From Methylobacillus caricis (GTDB lineage: Bacteria > Pseudomonadota > Gammaproteobacteria > Burkholderiales > Methylophilaceae), in the NCBI RefSeq assembly GCF_020532705.1, contig NZ_JAJAVD010000003.1, forward strand, positions 1 to 64,000: 64,000 nt of DNA. The letters run 5' to 3'. The notes below the pieces were generated by a model that had not been told where the DNA came from, made no database searches, and saw only the letters and a list, made by a program, of their open reading frames with translations. Every line of letters starts with the position of its first letter. Position 1 is the stretch's first letter. Positions 20,164 to 29,124 of the stretch are shown here, piece by piece. A program made the translations under genes and the position numbers.

Positions 20164-21900
20164 TTGAGCAATAACCAAGATAAAGACCCGCAATTCATGG
20201 TAGAACAGCGTCGCAAGCTTCGGTTGGGCGAATTGATGGTACAGCAGGGCCTGATCAGTCAGGACCAGTTGCGTATCGCCCTTATGGAGCAGGATCAAAG
20301 CAATATTCCCCTGGGCCGTCAGCTGGTACGCCTGGGTTTTGTTACAGAAGCCATGGTCCGAGACCTGGTGGCGCATACCATAGGCCAGGAGAGTATTGAC
20401 CTGGCGACGGTAATTGCCGATGGCGATGCCTTGCAAATGGTGCAGGAAGGTTTTGCCCGGCGTTATCATTTGTTGCCGGTGGCCTACGATGTTACCAGCA
20501 ACCAACTGACAGTGGCCATGTCCGATATGTTCAACGTGGTGGCGCTGGATCAACTGCGTGCCATGATCGGCGGCCAGATACAGGTCAAGCCGGTATTGGC
20601 AGCAGAGGCGCAGCTTGAAGAATATATCGACCAGTTCTATGGCTATGAACTATCGGTTGATGGCATTCTGCGTGAAATCGAGACTGGCGAGATAGATTAC
20701 CAGAGCCTGCAGACTGGCGGCGATGAATACACCCAGCCCGTAGTGCGGCTCGTGGGGGCATTGCTGATGGATGCGGTCAAGCGCGGGGCTTCGGATATTC
20801 ACTTTGAGCCGGAATATGCCTTTTTACGCATACGTTACCGTATCGATGGTGTGTTGCAGCAGATACGCAGCCTGCACAAGACTTACTGGCCCGGGATAGC
20901 TGTCAGGCTCAAGGTGATCAGTGGAATGGATATTGCAGAGACGCGTTCGCCACAGGATGGCCGCCTGAATATGAATTTATCTGGCCGGCCTATCGACTTT
21001 CGTGTGGCCAGCCATCCCACCATCCACGGCGAAAATATCGTATTGCGGGTACTGGACCGTGAAAAATCCATCATCCCGCTGGAGCGCATGGGGTTGCGTG
21101 ACCATACGCTGGATGAACTCAAACTCATGATGACGCGTCCCGAAGGCATTCTGGTGGTCACCGGGCCGACCGGCAGCGGTAAAACAACCACGCTTTATTC
21201 ACTGCTATCCTTCCAGAACACCGAGGCAGTCAATATCATGACGCTGGAAGATCCGGTGGAATATCCCGTCACCATGATGCGCCAGACCTCGGTGGCCGAA
21301 GTAAACAAGGTGGATTTTGCCAACGGCATACGCTCCATCATGCGGCAGGACCCTGACATTATCCTGGTTGGCGAAGTCCGCGACACGGATACGGCCACCA
21401 TGGCGTTCCGTGCCGCCATGACGGGCCATCAAGTGTTCACCACCCTGCATACCAATTCCGCTCTGGGAACATTTCCTCGCTTGCTGGACATTGGCATATC
21501 ACCGGACATCATGGCAGGCAATATCATCGGGGTAGTGGCGCAACGCCTGGTGCGTGTGCTTTGCCCGCACTGCAAGGAGGCCTACTCACCTAATGAGGAT
21601 GAGCGTAAGCTGCTGGCAAATAAAGCCAGGCCGGATATCAGGATCTACAGGCCGGTGGGATGCAAGCAATGTACCTATACGGGGTATCGGGGACGTATGG
21701 CCATCATGGAGTTACTGCGTATCGATAGTGATATGGATTCCCTGATTGCACGGCGGGCGCATTTTGATGAAATGCGCACCATGGCATTGGAGAAAGGCTT
21801 TACCACTCTGGCGGAAGACGGCATCCGGCGCATTGTGGAAGGCTATACCAGCCTGGCCGAGGTAATGCGCGTGATTGATCTAACGAGTCGTGTCAGGTAA
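20164..21900 (+). CDS. mshE: MshE/GspE-type assembly ATPase with cyclic-di-GMP-binding N-domain
   Basis: This 578-residue hexameric ATPase should power pilus polymerisation. The N-terminal MshEN domain carries two tandem motifs (RLGELMVQQGLI-...-Q from ~20, PLGRQLVRLGFV from ~49), the pattern known to bind cyclic-di-GMP. The T2SSE core has Walker A GPTGSGKTTT (~336-345), Walker B DIILVGEVRD and the zinc-binding CPHC ... CKQC cysteines (~465-505). The TTG at 20164 is the longest frame. The ATG at 20197 (MVEQRRKLRLG) is equally possible, and neither has a clear ribosome site. Confidence 0.9.
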   Translation: MSNNQDKDPQFMVEQRRKLRLGELMVQQGLISQDQLRIALMEQDQSNIPLGRQLVRLGFVTEAMVRDLVAHTIGQESIDLATVIADGDALQMVQEGFARRYHLLPVAYDVTSNQLTVAMSDMFNVVALDQLRAMIGGQIQVKPVLAAEAQLEEYIDQFYGYELSVDGILREIETGEIDYQSLQTGGDEYTQPVVRLVGALLMDAVKRGASDIHFEPEYAFLRIRYRIDGVLQQIRSLHKTYWPGIAVRLKVISGMDIAETRSPQDGRLNMNLSGRPIDFRVASHPTIHGENIVLRVLDREKSIIPLERMGLRDHTLDELKLMMTRPEGILVVTGPTGSGKTTTLYSLLSFQNTEAVNIMTLEDPVEYPVTMMRQTSVAEVNKVDFANGIRSIMRQDPDIILVGEVRDTDTATMAFRAAMTGHQVFTTLHTNSALGTFPRLLDIGISPDIMAGNIIGVVAQRLVRVLCPHCKEAYSPNEDERKLLANKARPDIRIYRPVGCKQCTYTGYRGRMAIMELLRIDSDMDSLIARRAHFDEMRTMALEKGFTTLAEDGIRRIVEGYTSLAEVMRVIDLTSRVR

Positions 21901-21906
21901 GGCAGC

Positions 21907-23112
21907 GTGCCGACATTCAATTACAAGGCGGTGGATCAGGTCGGCAAATCTGCACAAGGGCAGATTGATGCCCTCAATGAAATTGATCTGGAATTACGCC
22001 TCAAGCGTATCGGGTTGGACCTGATCACGTTCCGGCCTGCGCCAAAACCCCCCTCGATTTTTACCCGCAAGAAGGTCAGCCTGCAGGATCTGGTGATTTT
22101 CTGTTTCCAGCTGGAACAATTGAGTAGCGCAGGCGTGCCCTTGCTGGAAGGGCTGGTTGATTTGCGCGACAGCACAGCCAATCTCCATTTCCAGAAGGTG
22201 ATTGGCTCATTGGTGTCCTCAGTTGAGGGCGGGAAAATGCTGTCACAGGCCTTGGCCGAACATCCGCAGGTGTTCAACCGGGTATTCATCAGCCTGATTA
22301 GGGCAGGCGAGCAGACAGGACGCCTGCCAGATATTTTCCAGCACCTTGCCAGCACCTTGAAATGGCAGGATGAATTGATTGCCCAAACACGCAAGTTGCT
22401 TGCCTATCCTGTCTTTGTGCTGGTGGTAGTATTATCCGCCGTGGTGTTCCTCATGACTTACCTTGTGCCACAGATGGTGTCGTTCCTCACCAATATGGGG
22501 CAGGAGCTGCCGTTGCAAACGCGGATACTGATCGCGGTGTCAAATGCCGTTGTCAATTACTGGTGGCTGATGATTTCCCTGCCCGTGGCATTATTCGTCG
22601 TGCTGGCGATTGCGATCAACAAAAGCCCGGAAATGCGTTATCGCTTTGATCTGCTCAAGCTCAAGCTGCCCATTACCGGGGATATCCTGAACAAAATCAT
22701 CCTGGCCCGGTTTTCCCGTTATTTTGCACTCATGTACCAGACTGGAATTCCGGTACTGGATGGCATGCGCAACTGCGAGGAGATTGTTGATAACCGCGTA
22801 GTGGCCGATGCATTGAACCGTGCATGGCAACAAATCAATGCAGGCGACAGCATGAGCGAGAGTTTCCGCAATGCAGGATTGTTTCCGCCGCTGGTGGTCC
22901 GCATGATCCGGGTAGGGGAGAGTACCGGCGCACTGGATAAATCCTTGCTGAACATCAGCTATTTCTATGACCGCGATGTCAATGAGTCGGTCGAGAAAAT
23001 GTTGAAGATCATAGAGCCTGCATTGACTGTATTTCTGGGCGGCATACTGGCCTTGATCATGTTTTCCGTACTCGGTCCGGTGTACGATTCGTTTAGCCAA
23101 CTCAAACTGTAG
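21907..23112 (+). CDS. mshG: MshG/GspF-type inner-membrane platform protein
   Basis: A 401-residue polytopic protein with two T2SSF domains (~70-190 and ~275-395) and three membrane helices (~165-190, ~215-235, ~370-395). It forms the platform on which the ATPase acts. The sequence follows the family, including FCFQLEQLSSAGVPLLEGL and FSRYFALMYQTGIPVLDGM. It starts with GTG 6 bases after the mshE stop, with AAGG upstream. Confidence 0.92.
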   Translation: MPTFNYKAVDQVGKSAQGQIDALNEIDLELRLKRIGLDLITFRPAPKPPSIFTRKKVSLQDLVIFCFQLEQLSSAGVPLLEGLVDLRDSTANLHFQKVIGSLVSSVEGGKMLSQALAEHPQVFNRVFISLIRAGEQTGRLPDIFQHLASTLKWQDELIAQTRKLLAYPVFVLVVVLSAVVFLMTYLVPQMVSFLTNMGQELPLQTRILIAVSNAVVNYWWLMISLPVALFVVLAIAINKSPEMRYRFDLLKLKLPITGDILNKIILARFSRYFALMYQTGIPVLDGMRNCEEIVDNRVVADALNRAWQQINAGDSMSESFRNAGLFPPLVVRMIRVGESTGALDKSLLNISYFYDRDVNESVEKMLKIIEPALTVFLGGILALIMFSVLGPVYDSFSQLKL

Positions 23113-23127
23113 AACTGCTCATTATTC

Positions 23128-24717
23128 ATGTTCGAGAGAATCATACTTTGTGCCAGCCATGACCGCCTGACCGCCGGGCGCTGGCGTTTTGGCCGCTTGC
23201 GCAACTATGAGTTGTTCAATAATGATGTGCAAGGCCAGCGAGCGTTTGCCAGCTTCTTGCAACGTTATGCCTATGCCCCCATTTATTTGCTGGCAGATGC
23301 GCAAGAAGAGGATTTCCACCTGGAAACCCTGCCGCATACGACGGGGAGAACCCGTCGTGAAATGCTTCAACGCAAGCTTAACCAGGTGTATCGAGGCGCA
23401 GATTTCCGTACCGCACAGTTTGTTAGCCGGGAGCGTGGCAAGCGCAAGGATGACCGGTTCCTGTTCGTCGCGCTGACCAATGGCGATTTCCTGCAGCCCT
23501 GGCTCGAAATCATTGGCTTGCAGCAGGCCCCTTTGGCCGGTATTTACAGCCTGCCCATGGTCAGCCAGGTATTTTTGCGCAAGGTGAATATCACTGCACC
23601 CAATATCCTGTTGAGCGAACATCTGGCATCCGGCTTGCGGCAAAGCTTTTTACATGAAGGCAAGTTACGCATAAGCCGATTGGTGCATATACCAGCTGAA
23701 GCCCACAATCAGCTGGGCTACTTTCATCTGGTTGAGACTGATAAGGCCCGCCTTTACCTGCTCAGCCAGCGATTGATTGCGCGGGACACTCCACTGCAAG
23801 TGGTGCTGCTGACAACAGATGACAATACTGAGGAGATTTGCCGCAATATCGAGCAGGAGCAAGGGTTGCAATGCCGTGCCGTCAAACTGGGCAATGTGGC
23901 TGGTCGATATGGATTGCCGGCCCATTTGATTGAGCATGCGCCAGAGTTGTTGCACATGCATTTGCTGGCACGTGGTAACAGGCCTGACAACCTTGCACCG
24001 GCACTGCTTATCAAGACCTACAAACTTGAGTTCTTGCGCAAGAACATGATGGTGCTGGCGCTTTCCGTTGCCATGCTGGCCTTGTTGCTGACTATATACT
24101 ACCTACAACAGTCTATTAGCGAGGCGCAGGAGATTCAGCAGGCCATGGCAGACACCAGGGAGCAGGAGCAGCGTTATAACGATGTGGCGATTGATTTCCC
24201 GATGACACCTATTTCTGGCGCAGACCTGCAGGCGGCAGCCGAAATACATCAGTCTATCCAGCGGCAGGAGGCATCGCCGCAGCGCATGATGCAGGTATTG
24301 AGCGCGACACTGGAGAATATGCCGAATATCCAACTGAACAGGCTGCGCTGGGTATTGAGCAGTGATCTTGCCATCAAGGATGAAGAGGCGGCTGGTACCA
24401 CGGCCCAGACGACCTCGGTACCTAACTCAACAGCTTTTGCGCCAGAGCCGAATGTGCTTTACCAGGTGGGCTTTATCACGGGTGAGATCCGGGGCTTCAC
24501 CGGCAATTACCGTAATGCGCTGGAAACCGTGCACAAGCTTGCAGAATCCCTCAAGGCCAATACCAACCAGGTGGCTGATGTGATGGTTCTGCAGCAGCCC
24601 GTGAATGTGAGCTCCTTCAGCAGCTTGCAGGGCAGCACCACTGATGAGCGCACTGCCCAGCGCCAGGCCGCAGTATTCAAGATCATGCTGATACTCAAGC
24701 GAGAGGTGCCAGCATGA
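23128..24717 (+). CDS. MshI-like bitopic protein (PilM/PilN-type)
   Basis: A 529-residue protein with a cytoplasmic, actin-fold-like N-terminal part (~1-305) resembling PilM/GspL, one membrane helix at ~310-330 and a periplasmic PilN-like part with a helical stalk. It probably links the ATPase to the periplasmic assembly. The call rests on topology, position between mshG and an mshJ-like gene, and weak sequence pattern. Its stop overlaps the next start (ATGA). Confidence 0.65.
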   Translation: MFERIILCASHDRLTAGRWRFGRLRNYELFNNDVQGQRAFASFLQRYAYAPIYLLADAQEEDFHLETLPHTTGRTRREMLQRKLNQVYRGADFRTAQFVSRERGKRKDDRFLFVALTNGDFLQPWLEIIGLQQAPLAGIYSLPMVSQVFLRKVNITAPNILLSEHLASGLRQSFLHEGKLRISRLVHIPAEAHNQLGYFHLVETDKARLYLLSQRLIARDTPLQVVLLTTDDNTEEICRNIEQEQGLQCRAVKLGNVAGRYGLPAHLIEHAPELLHMHLLARGNRPDNLAPALLIKTYKLEFLRKNMMVLALSVAMLALLLTIYYLQQSISEAQEIQQAMADTREQEQRYNDVAIDFPMTPISGADLQAAAEIHQSIQRQEASPQRMMQVLSATLENMPNIQLNRLRWVLSSDLAIKDEEAAGTTAQTTSVPNSTAFAPEPNVLYQVGFITGEIRGFTGNYRNALETVHKLAESLKANTNQVADVMVLQQPVNVSSFSSLQGSTTDERTAQRQAAVFKIMLILKREVPA

Positions 24718-25328
24718 AACTGACGCAACAAGACTGGCAAAGGTTGGGCGTGCCACTGTCTGCCTTGTTGCTGGCAGTGGTGTTTGCAGTAGTGATCATC
24801 AGTTACGCACAGTCGTATCGGGATGAGATCAGTCAGAAGCTGCAGCAGCAACAAAGCCAACTGATGCAGGCGCGGGCCCGTTTGCAGTCATCAGGGCAGG
24901 AACGTGAAAACATTATTCGCTATCTGCCGGTTTACCAGCGACTGATCAACCAGGGTTTTATCGGTGAAGAGCGGCGCATCGAGTGGGTGGATGCCTTGCG
25001 TAATATTCATCAACAGGAGCGCCTGTTTGGCATCAAATACAGCATAGGAGCCCAAGAGCTTTTTAAGCCGGAATTTATCAATAACCTTGGACCTTTCAGC
25101 CTGTATCGTTCTATCATGAAATTGGAACTCCCATTGCTACACGAAGGAGACCTGCTGGCCTTGCTGGACTCGCTCAAACATCGGCAGGCAACGCCTTTTA
25201 TAGTGCGAGACTGTACTATCAACCGTACAGGCATTTTCAATGCCGTTAACCTGGTTCCTGTAGCGACGGCTGAATGCGAACTTGACTGGCTGACATTGCA
25301 TGAATCTGCATTGGGAGCCGCGCCATGA
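24714..25328 (+). CDS. MshJ-like protein (PilO/GspM-type)
   Basis: A 204-residue bitopic protein with a short cytoplasmic tail, one membrane helix at ~13-33, a coiled coil (~35-65) and a small periplasmic domain. This is the layout of PilO/GspM/MshJ, partners of the PilN/MshI protein encoded just before. It overlaps both neighbours through ATGA junctions, a sign of translational coupling. The family call is by topology and position. Confidence 0.65.
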   Translation: MKLTQQDWQRLGVPLSALLLAVVFAVVIISYAQSYRDEISQKLQQQQSQLMQARARLQSSGQERENIIRYLPVYQRLINQGFIGEERRIEWVDALRNIHQQERLFGIKYSIGAQELFKPEFINNLGPFSLYRSIMKLELPLLHEGDLLALLDSLKHRQATPFIVRDCTINRTGIFNAVNLVPVATAECELDWLTLHESALGAAP

Positions 25329-25824
25329 AACAATATCTATGGATTTTGCTGTTGGTAGCCCATGGCGCCATGGCGCCATGGCGGCAGGAGGCTTGGGGCG
25401 CCTGTTTACCAGTCCTGCAGAACGGGAAACCCTGGACAGGCTGAGGCAGAATACCCGCGGCCAGTTGGTGGAGCAGGTACCAAGTCCGGAAATACCTGAC
25501 CTCAGCCCGCCGGTATCCGCTGTACAGCCTATTTCGGTACAAGGATTTGTACAACGCAGCGACGGTAGCAAAAGTACGGTCTGGATCAACAACCAGCCAA
25601 TCCGGGAAAACTCCGAGAACGGCAACCTACATATCGGCAGGCTGCCCAAGGGACAAAACACAGTCCCCATTACCCTGCCGGAGCAGGGGCGCAGCATTTT
25701 GCTGAAAGCAGGCCAGTCATATGACCCTGCAAGCGATGAGATTGTTGAAAACAACGTCCATGCCCAACCCCAGGGCGAATCTTCTGCACGGGTGAATGGT
25801 GCGGAAGAGGGTGTCATACGCTAG
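25325..25824 (+). pseudogene. mshK-like gene, out of frame at an 8-bp tandem repeat
   Basis: The natural start is the ATG at 25325, which overlaps the previous stop as ATGA and encodes a signal peptide (MKQYLWILLLVAHGAMA). In the present sequence that frame ends at a stop about 40 codons on. The following protein (AGGLGRLFTSPAERETLDRL onward, to 25824) is in another frame. Removing one unit of the (CCATGGCG)3 repeat at 25360-25383 joins the two perfectly into a 163-residue periplasmic protein, with the layout expected of MshK. As written the gene is off. It could be phase-variable, a mutation, or a sequencing error. Confidence 0.75.
25360..25383. repeat. Three perfect tandem copies of CCATGGCG in a signal-peptide codon stretch
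   Basis: The 24 bases are exactly three copies of an 8-bp unit. Because 8 is not a multiple of 3, gain or loss of one copy shifts the mshK-like frame: two or five copies put it in frame, three do not. The unit consists of CCATGG and GGCGCC palindromes, which can favour slippage. Confidence 0.9.
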
Positions 25825-25835
25825 CCGGGGCTGCA

Positions 25836-27539
25836 ATGTCTGTTCCCCGTCAACCTGTGAGCGCTCCAAATCAACGCGGTGCTGCGTTGCTATTGGTCAT
25901 TTTTATCATTGGTTTGGCGGTGACGGCTTATGTGGTGAAGTCATACGATGCTGCCGCAATGAAGGCACGGCAGGAAGAAAAAACCATGAAAGCTTTGGCT
26001 GAGGCCAAGGAGGCATTGATTGCATGGACTGTGGCACATCCGGACTGGCCAGGTACGATGCCTTTTCCTGACAGGCTGGAAACAACAATGGCTAATTACG
26101 ATGGTAAAAGTGACTGTGTTCCATCAAATCTTAACTATCCACATTTAATTGGTAAGCTACCTATCTATAGCGATTCAGGGTGCGCCAATACTACTTATCA
26201 TACGAATCTTTCAGTAACAGATTCTGCTACTGAAAGATTATGGTATGCAGTATCTAGGAATTTGATTCGTACCAGTAACTCATCACCAACCCCCGTTATA
26301 AATCCGGGCGTATTAACAGTGAATACTGCATTACCATATCCTTATGATGGTACTCATTCGACAAGTGCATATCCATGGATGAAAGTCTTCGACCGTCAGG
26401 GTCAGCTTGTATCTGATCGTGTAGCGGTAGTGATTATTGCACCAGGACCTCCATTGAAGAATCAAGATCGTAGCGGTGGGCTGGTTCAAGCCGATATGTT
26501 TCTTGAGCGTGTGGTGTTTAGTGATAAAACCATCGCCAATTATGACTATACAAAGCCTGACGAAGATTTCGTGATGGGAGGGCTAGGAGATTCTGAAATC
26601 AATGACAGGTTGATTTACATCACGATTGACGAGCTGATGATAGCGCTTGAAACAAGGGTGGTAGCCGAGGCCAAGAAAGCGATCAATTTTCCTGTGCTTT
26701 ACCAATCCTCGCCTCATGAGGTGAGGAGTTTTCCTTGGATGGTTCCGGAGAAATCGAGCCCTGCATGGCCAGCAGACTTTTCTTATGAAGCTGGTAGGGT
26801 TGGGCAGGGATATATTCCTTTCAGATGTGTTAGCAATAGTGCCTGCAATACTTATCGCAGTGAAGTTGCTTGGCATATGACCTCCCTGTCTGGCGGTTCC
26901 AGTGGGACATTGACGCTTGCCATTGTGGATTCATTCAAAGAATACAGCTTTGCCGATGCTGAGTGTATTGTGCAGAGTGCAGGCGCACCTTTATTAGACT
27001 GTACAGGGGTCATTACACAGAACTTGCCAGAAACAGTGGAAAAAAGAATAGTTAACCTGATATTGAATGCCAATATCAATGCCGGCGTATATGATTCTCT
27101 TGGAAGCTCAGGTTTATATGAGTTTAGAAAAACTTTTACAGTGCCTGCACAGACCGTAGTGAAGCTGCAGGATGTGCAGAATAGCCAGACCTCCTCCATG
27201 ACCTTGCGTACTCAGTCAATGACATCCGTTAATGTTTCCAAGTTGAGTCTTTATCCTGTCCTGCCAGAATGGTATTTCACCAATAGATGGTATGAGTTCA
27301 TGTATGCAGTGATTGCTCCAGCATTCAGGCCGGGAGGGGATGGCATATGTGCTGTGGATACCTGTTTGCACCTGCATTACACGAAAAACGGGGTGGTAAA
27401 TAAAATTGATAATTTACCAGCACTGATTTTTACTAGGCGTCCGCCGGACACCTATATGCTGAATGCTGCGGCTGATATCGATAGTAATCTGGATTTTGTA
27501 AAACCTGCGGTGAATAGCACAGGGATGGTGGGATGGTAG
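25836..27539 (+). CDS. Large prepilin-like protein (PilX/MSHA-type minor component)
   Basis: A 567-residue protein whose N-terminus (NQRGAALLLVIFIIGLAVTA) is a PilX-like prepilin leader: basic residues, a Gly cleavage site and a hydrophobic helix without the Glu5 of major pilins. The segment after it (EAKEALIAWTVAHPDWPGTM) echoes the ALIGFAQTHGRLPCP stretch of the next gene, so the two are related in layout. The remaining ~480 residues are not recognised and are more A+T-rich than the neighbours. It may be an unusually large minor pilin or tip adhesin. It overlaps the next gene by 7 bases. Confidence 0.65.
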   Translation: MSVPRQPVSAPNQRGAALLLVIFIIGLAVTAYVVKSYDAAAMKARQEEKTMKALAEAKEALIAWTVAHPDWPGTMPFPDRLETTMANYDGKSDCVPSNLNYPHLIGKLPIYSDSGCANTTYHTNLSVTDSATERLWYAVSRNLIRTSNSSPTPVINPGVLTVNTALPYPYDGTHSTSAYPWMKVFDRQGQLVSDRVAVVIIAPGPPLKNQDRSGGLVQADMFLERVVFSDKTIANYDYTKPDEDFVMGGLGDSEINDRLIYITIDELMIALETRVVAEAKKAINFPVLYQSSPHEVRSFPWMVPEKSSPAWPADFSYEAGRVGQGYIPFRCVSNSACNTYRSEVAWHMTSLSGGSSGTLTLAIVDSFKEYSFADAECIVQSAGAPLLDCTGVITQNLPETVEKRIVNLILNANINAGVYDSLGSSGLYEFRKTFTVPAQTVVKLQDVQNSQTSSMTLRTQSMTSVNVSKLSLYPVLPEWYFTNRWYEFMYAVIAPAFRPGGDGICAVDTCLHLHYTKNGVVNKIDNLPALIFTRRPPDTYMLNAAADIDSNLDFVKPAVNSTGMVGW

Positions 27540-28276
27540 GTTTCAAGCAGCAGGGTTTCTCTCTAGTAGAAATGGCCGTAGTGTTGGTCATTCTGGGCTT
27601 TGTCATTTCCGCATTGATCTTGCCGGTGAGTGCTCAAAGAGACGTCGCTTACCAGCAGCAGACAGAAAAACAGCTTGAGCTTGCAACCAAGGCTTTAATC
27701 GGATTTGCCCAAACCCATGGACGATTGCCGTGTCCTGCAACGGCGGCAAGCAATGGCTTGGAGGCTGTTTTACTGCTCGGAGTGCAAGGTGGCGGGCAGT
27801 GTGATCCAAGTGCATATATGCTGCCAGCAGCAACTTTGGGGATCAAGCCTGTAAATGACAAAGGTCAGGCACTGGACGGCTGGAGTAATCCAATTTTCTA
27901 TAAAGCTGACCAGACCAACAGAGGCGGGAGTGCGCTGCCTGATTTTACGACCACTAATGAAATTTCCTTGATAGGCATAGAGGTACTCAGGCCAGAGATT
28001 CGTATTTGCGCTACCAGCTCAAACTGCAATGATACGAATTATTTGGTCAACAATGCTGTCGCTGTGATTTATTCATTGGGAAAAACAGGTGCCCAGGTAC
28101 TAACAGGAGATGCATCTGGCGGTGCAGATGAAAATGCCAATCTTGATGGCGATAATATCTTTGTCAGCCACGATATTCGTGCAAACGATCCGAATGGGCG
28201 GTTTGACCATGTCCTGACTTGGATTTCGCCTTACGTCCTCTACAATGCCATGATCCAGGCCGGGCAATTGCCATAA
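27533..28276 (+). CDS. Type IV prepilin/pseudopilin
   Basis: A 247-residue protein with a classic prepilin signal: KQQG-FSLVEMAVVLVILGF, with the cleavage Gly and Glu5. The globular part contains ALIGFAQTHGRLPCPAT, a motif common in a group of proteobacterial pseudopilins, and paired cysteines. It should be cleaved by a PilD-type peptidase, which is not in the window, and assembled by the preceding machine. It is the last gene of the cluster. Confidence 0.8.
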   Translation: MVGFKQQGFSLVEMAVVLVILGFVISALILPVSAQRDVAYQQQTEKQLELATKALIGFAQTHGRLPCPATAASNGLEAVLLLGVQGGGQCDPSAYMLPAATLGIKPVNDKGQALDGWSNPIFYKADQTNRGGSALPDFTTTNEISLIGIEVLRPEIRICATSSNCNDTNYLVNNAVAVIYSLGKTGAQVLTGDASGGADENANLDGDNIFVSHDIRANDPNGRFDHVLTWISPYVLYNAMIQAGQLP

Positions 28277-28336
28277 TATTTTTCTCAATTGGCAAATCCA
28301 CCGCCAGTTTTCAGTGATCGCAGTAGAATCTACTTA

Positions 28337-29083
28337 ATGAACGACAATCAACTTCTACGTTACAGCCGTCATATCCTGTTGCCGCAAATCGGCTATGAAG
28401 GCCAGGAGCAACTGGTTAACAGCCATGCATTGATTATAGGTGCGGGCGGCCTGGGTTCGCCTGTTGCGCTTTATCTGGCTGCGGGTGGTGTCGGCACATT
28501 GACCATCTGTGATTTTGATGAGGTGGACCTGACCAATTTGCAACGCCAGATTATTCATGGCACGCAATCCATGGGCATGAACAAGGCAGTTTCAGCGCAG
28601 CAGACGATTCAGGCAATCAATCCGGAAGTTGCTGTGCAGCCGATACAGGAGAGGATGACTGAAGCTTCCTTGCGGTCGCTGGCGGAGGCGGCGGATGTGG
28701 TGATCGACTGTACCGATAATTTCACTATCCGTTATGCGGTCAACCAGGTATGCGTCGATTTGCGCAAACCGCTGGTGTCAGGGGCTGCCATTGGGTTCGA
28801 GGGGCAGGTGACGGTGTTTGACATGCGGCATGGTGATAGCCCTTGTTATCACTGTCTGTTTCCCAACCTGGGCGGTGATGAAGGCCTGCGTTGCGCCGAG
28901 AATGGCGTGTTTGCGCCGTTGGTTGGCATGATAGGCACCACGCAGGCTGCCGAGGCAATGAAGTTGCTGCTGGGATTAGGCAAAAGTCTGCAAGGGCGTC
29001 TTCTGCTGCTGGATGTGCAAACCATGGATTGGCGTACGCTCAAGCTAAGCAAGGACGTTGCTTGTCCAATATGTAACCACTAA
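28337..29083 (+). CDS. moeB: MoeB/HesA-type adenylyltransferase
   Basis: The enzyme adenylates the C-terminal glycine of a ubiquitin-like sulphur carrier (MoaD or ThiS). The 248-residue protein starting MNDNQLLRYSRHILLPQIG has the ATP-binding GAGGLGSP, the DFDEVDLTNLQRQI segment and DCTDNF. Zinc cysteines CYHC and CPIC are present. The open frame reaches 28289, but the ATG at 28337 gives the family start. Without its carrier partner MoeB, ThiF and HesA cannot be separated fully. MoeB is the likeliest by length and motifs. Confidence 0.85.
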   Translation: MNDNQLLRYSRHILLPQIGYEGQEQLVNSHALIIGAGGLGSPVALYLAAGGVGTLTICDFDEVDLTNLQRQIIHGTQSMGMNKAVSAQQTIQAINPEVAVQPIQERMTEASLRSLAEAADVVIDCTDNFTIRYAVNQVCVDLRKPLVSGAAIGFEGQVTVFDMRHGDSPCYHCLFPNLGGDEGLRCAENGVFAPLVGMIGTTQAAEAMKLLLGLGKSLQGRLLLLDVQTMDWRTLKLSKDVACPICNH

Positions 29084-29084
29084 T

Positions 29085-29114
29085 AAAAAAGGGAGCAGAT
29101 GCTCCCTTTTTTAT
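29085..29114. terminator. Bidirectional terminator between moeB and the SPFH gene
   Basis: AAAAAAGGGAGCA and TGCTCCCTTTTTT form a perfect stem with A and T runs on both sides. It serves the two converging genes. Confidence 0.9.
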
Positions 29115-29124
29115 GTTTCAATTG

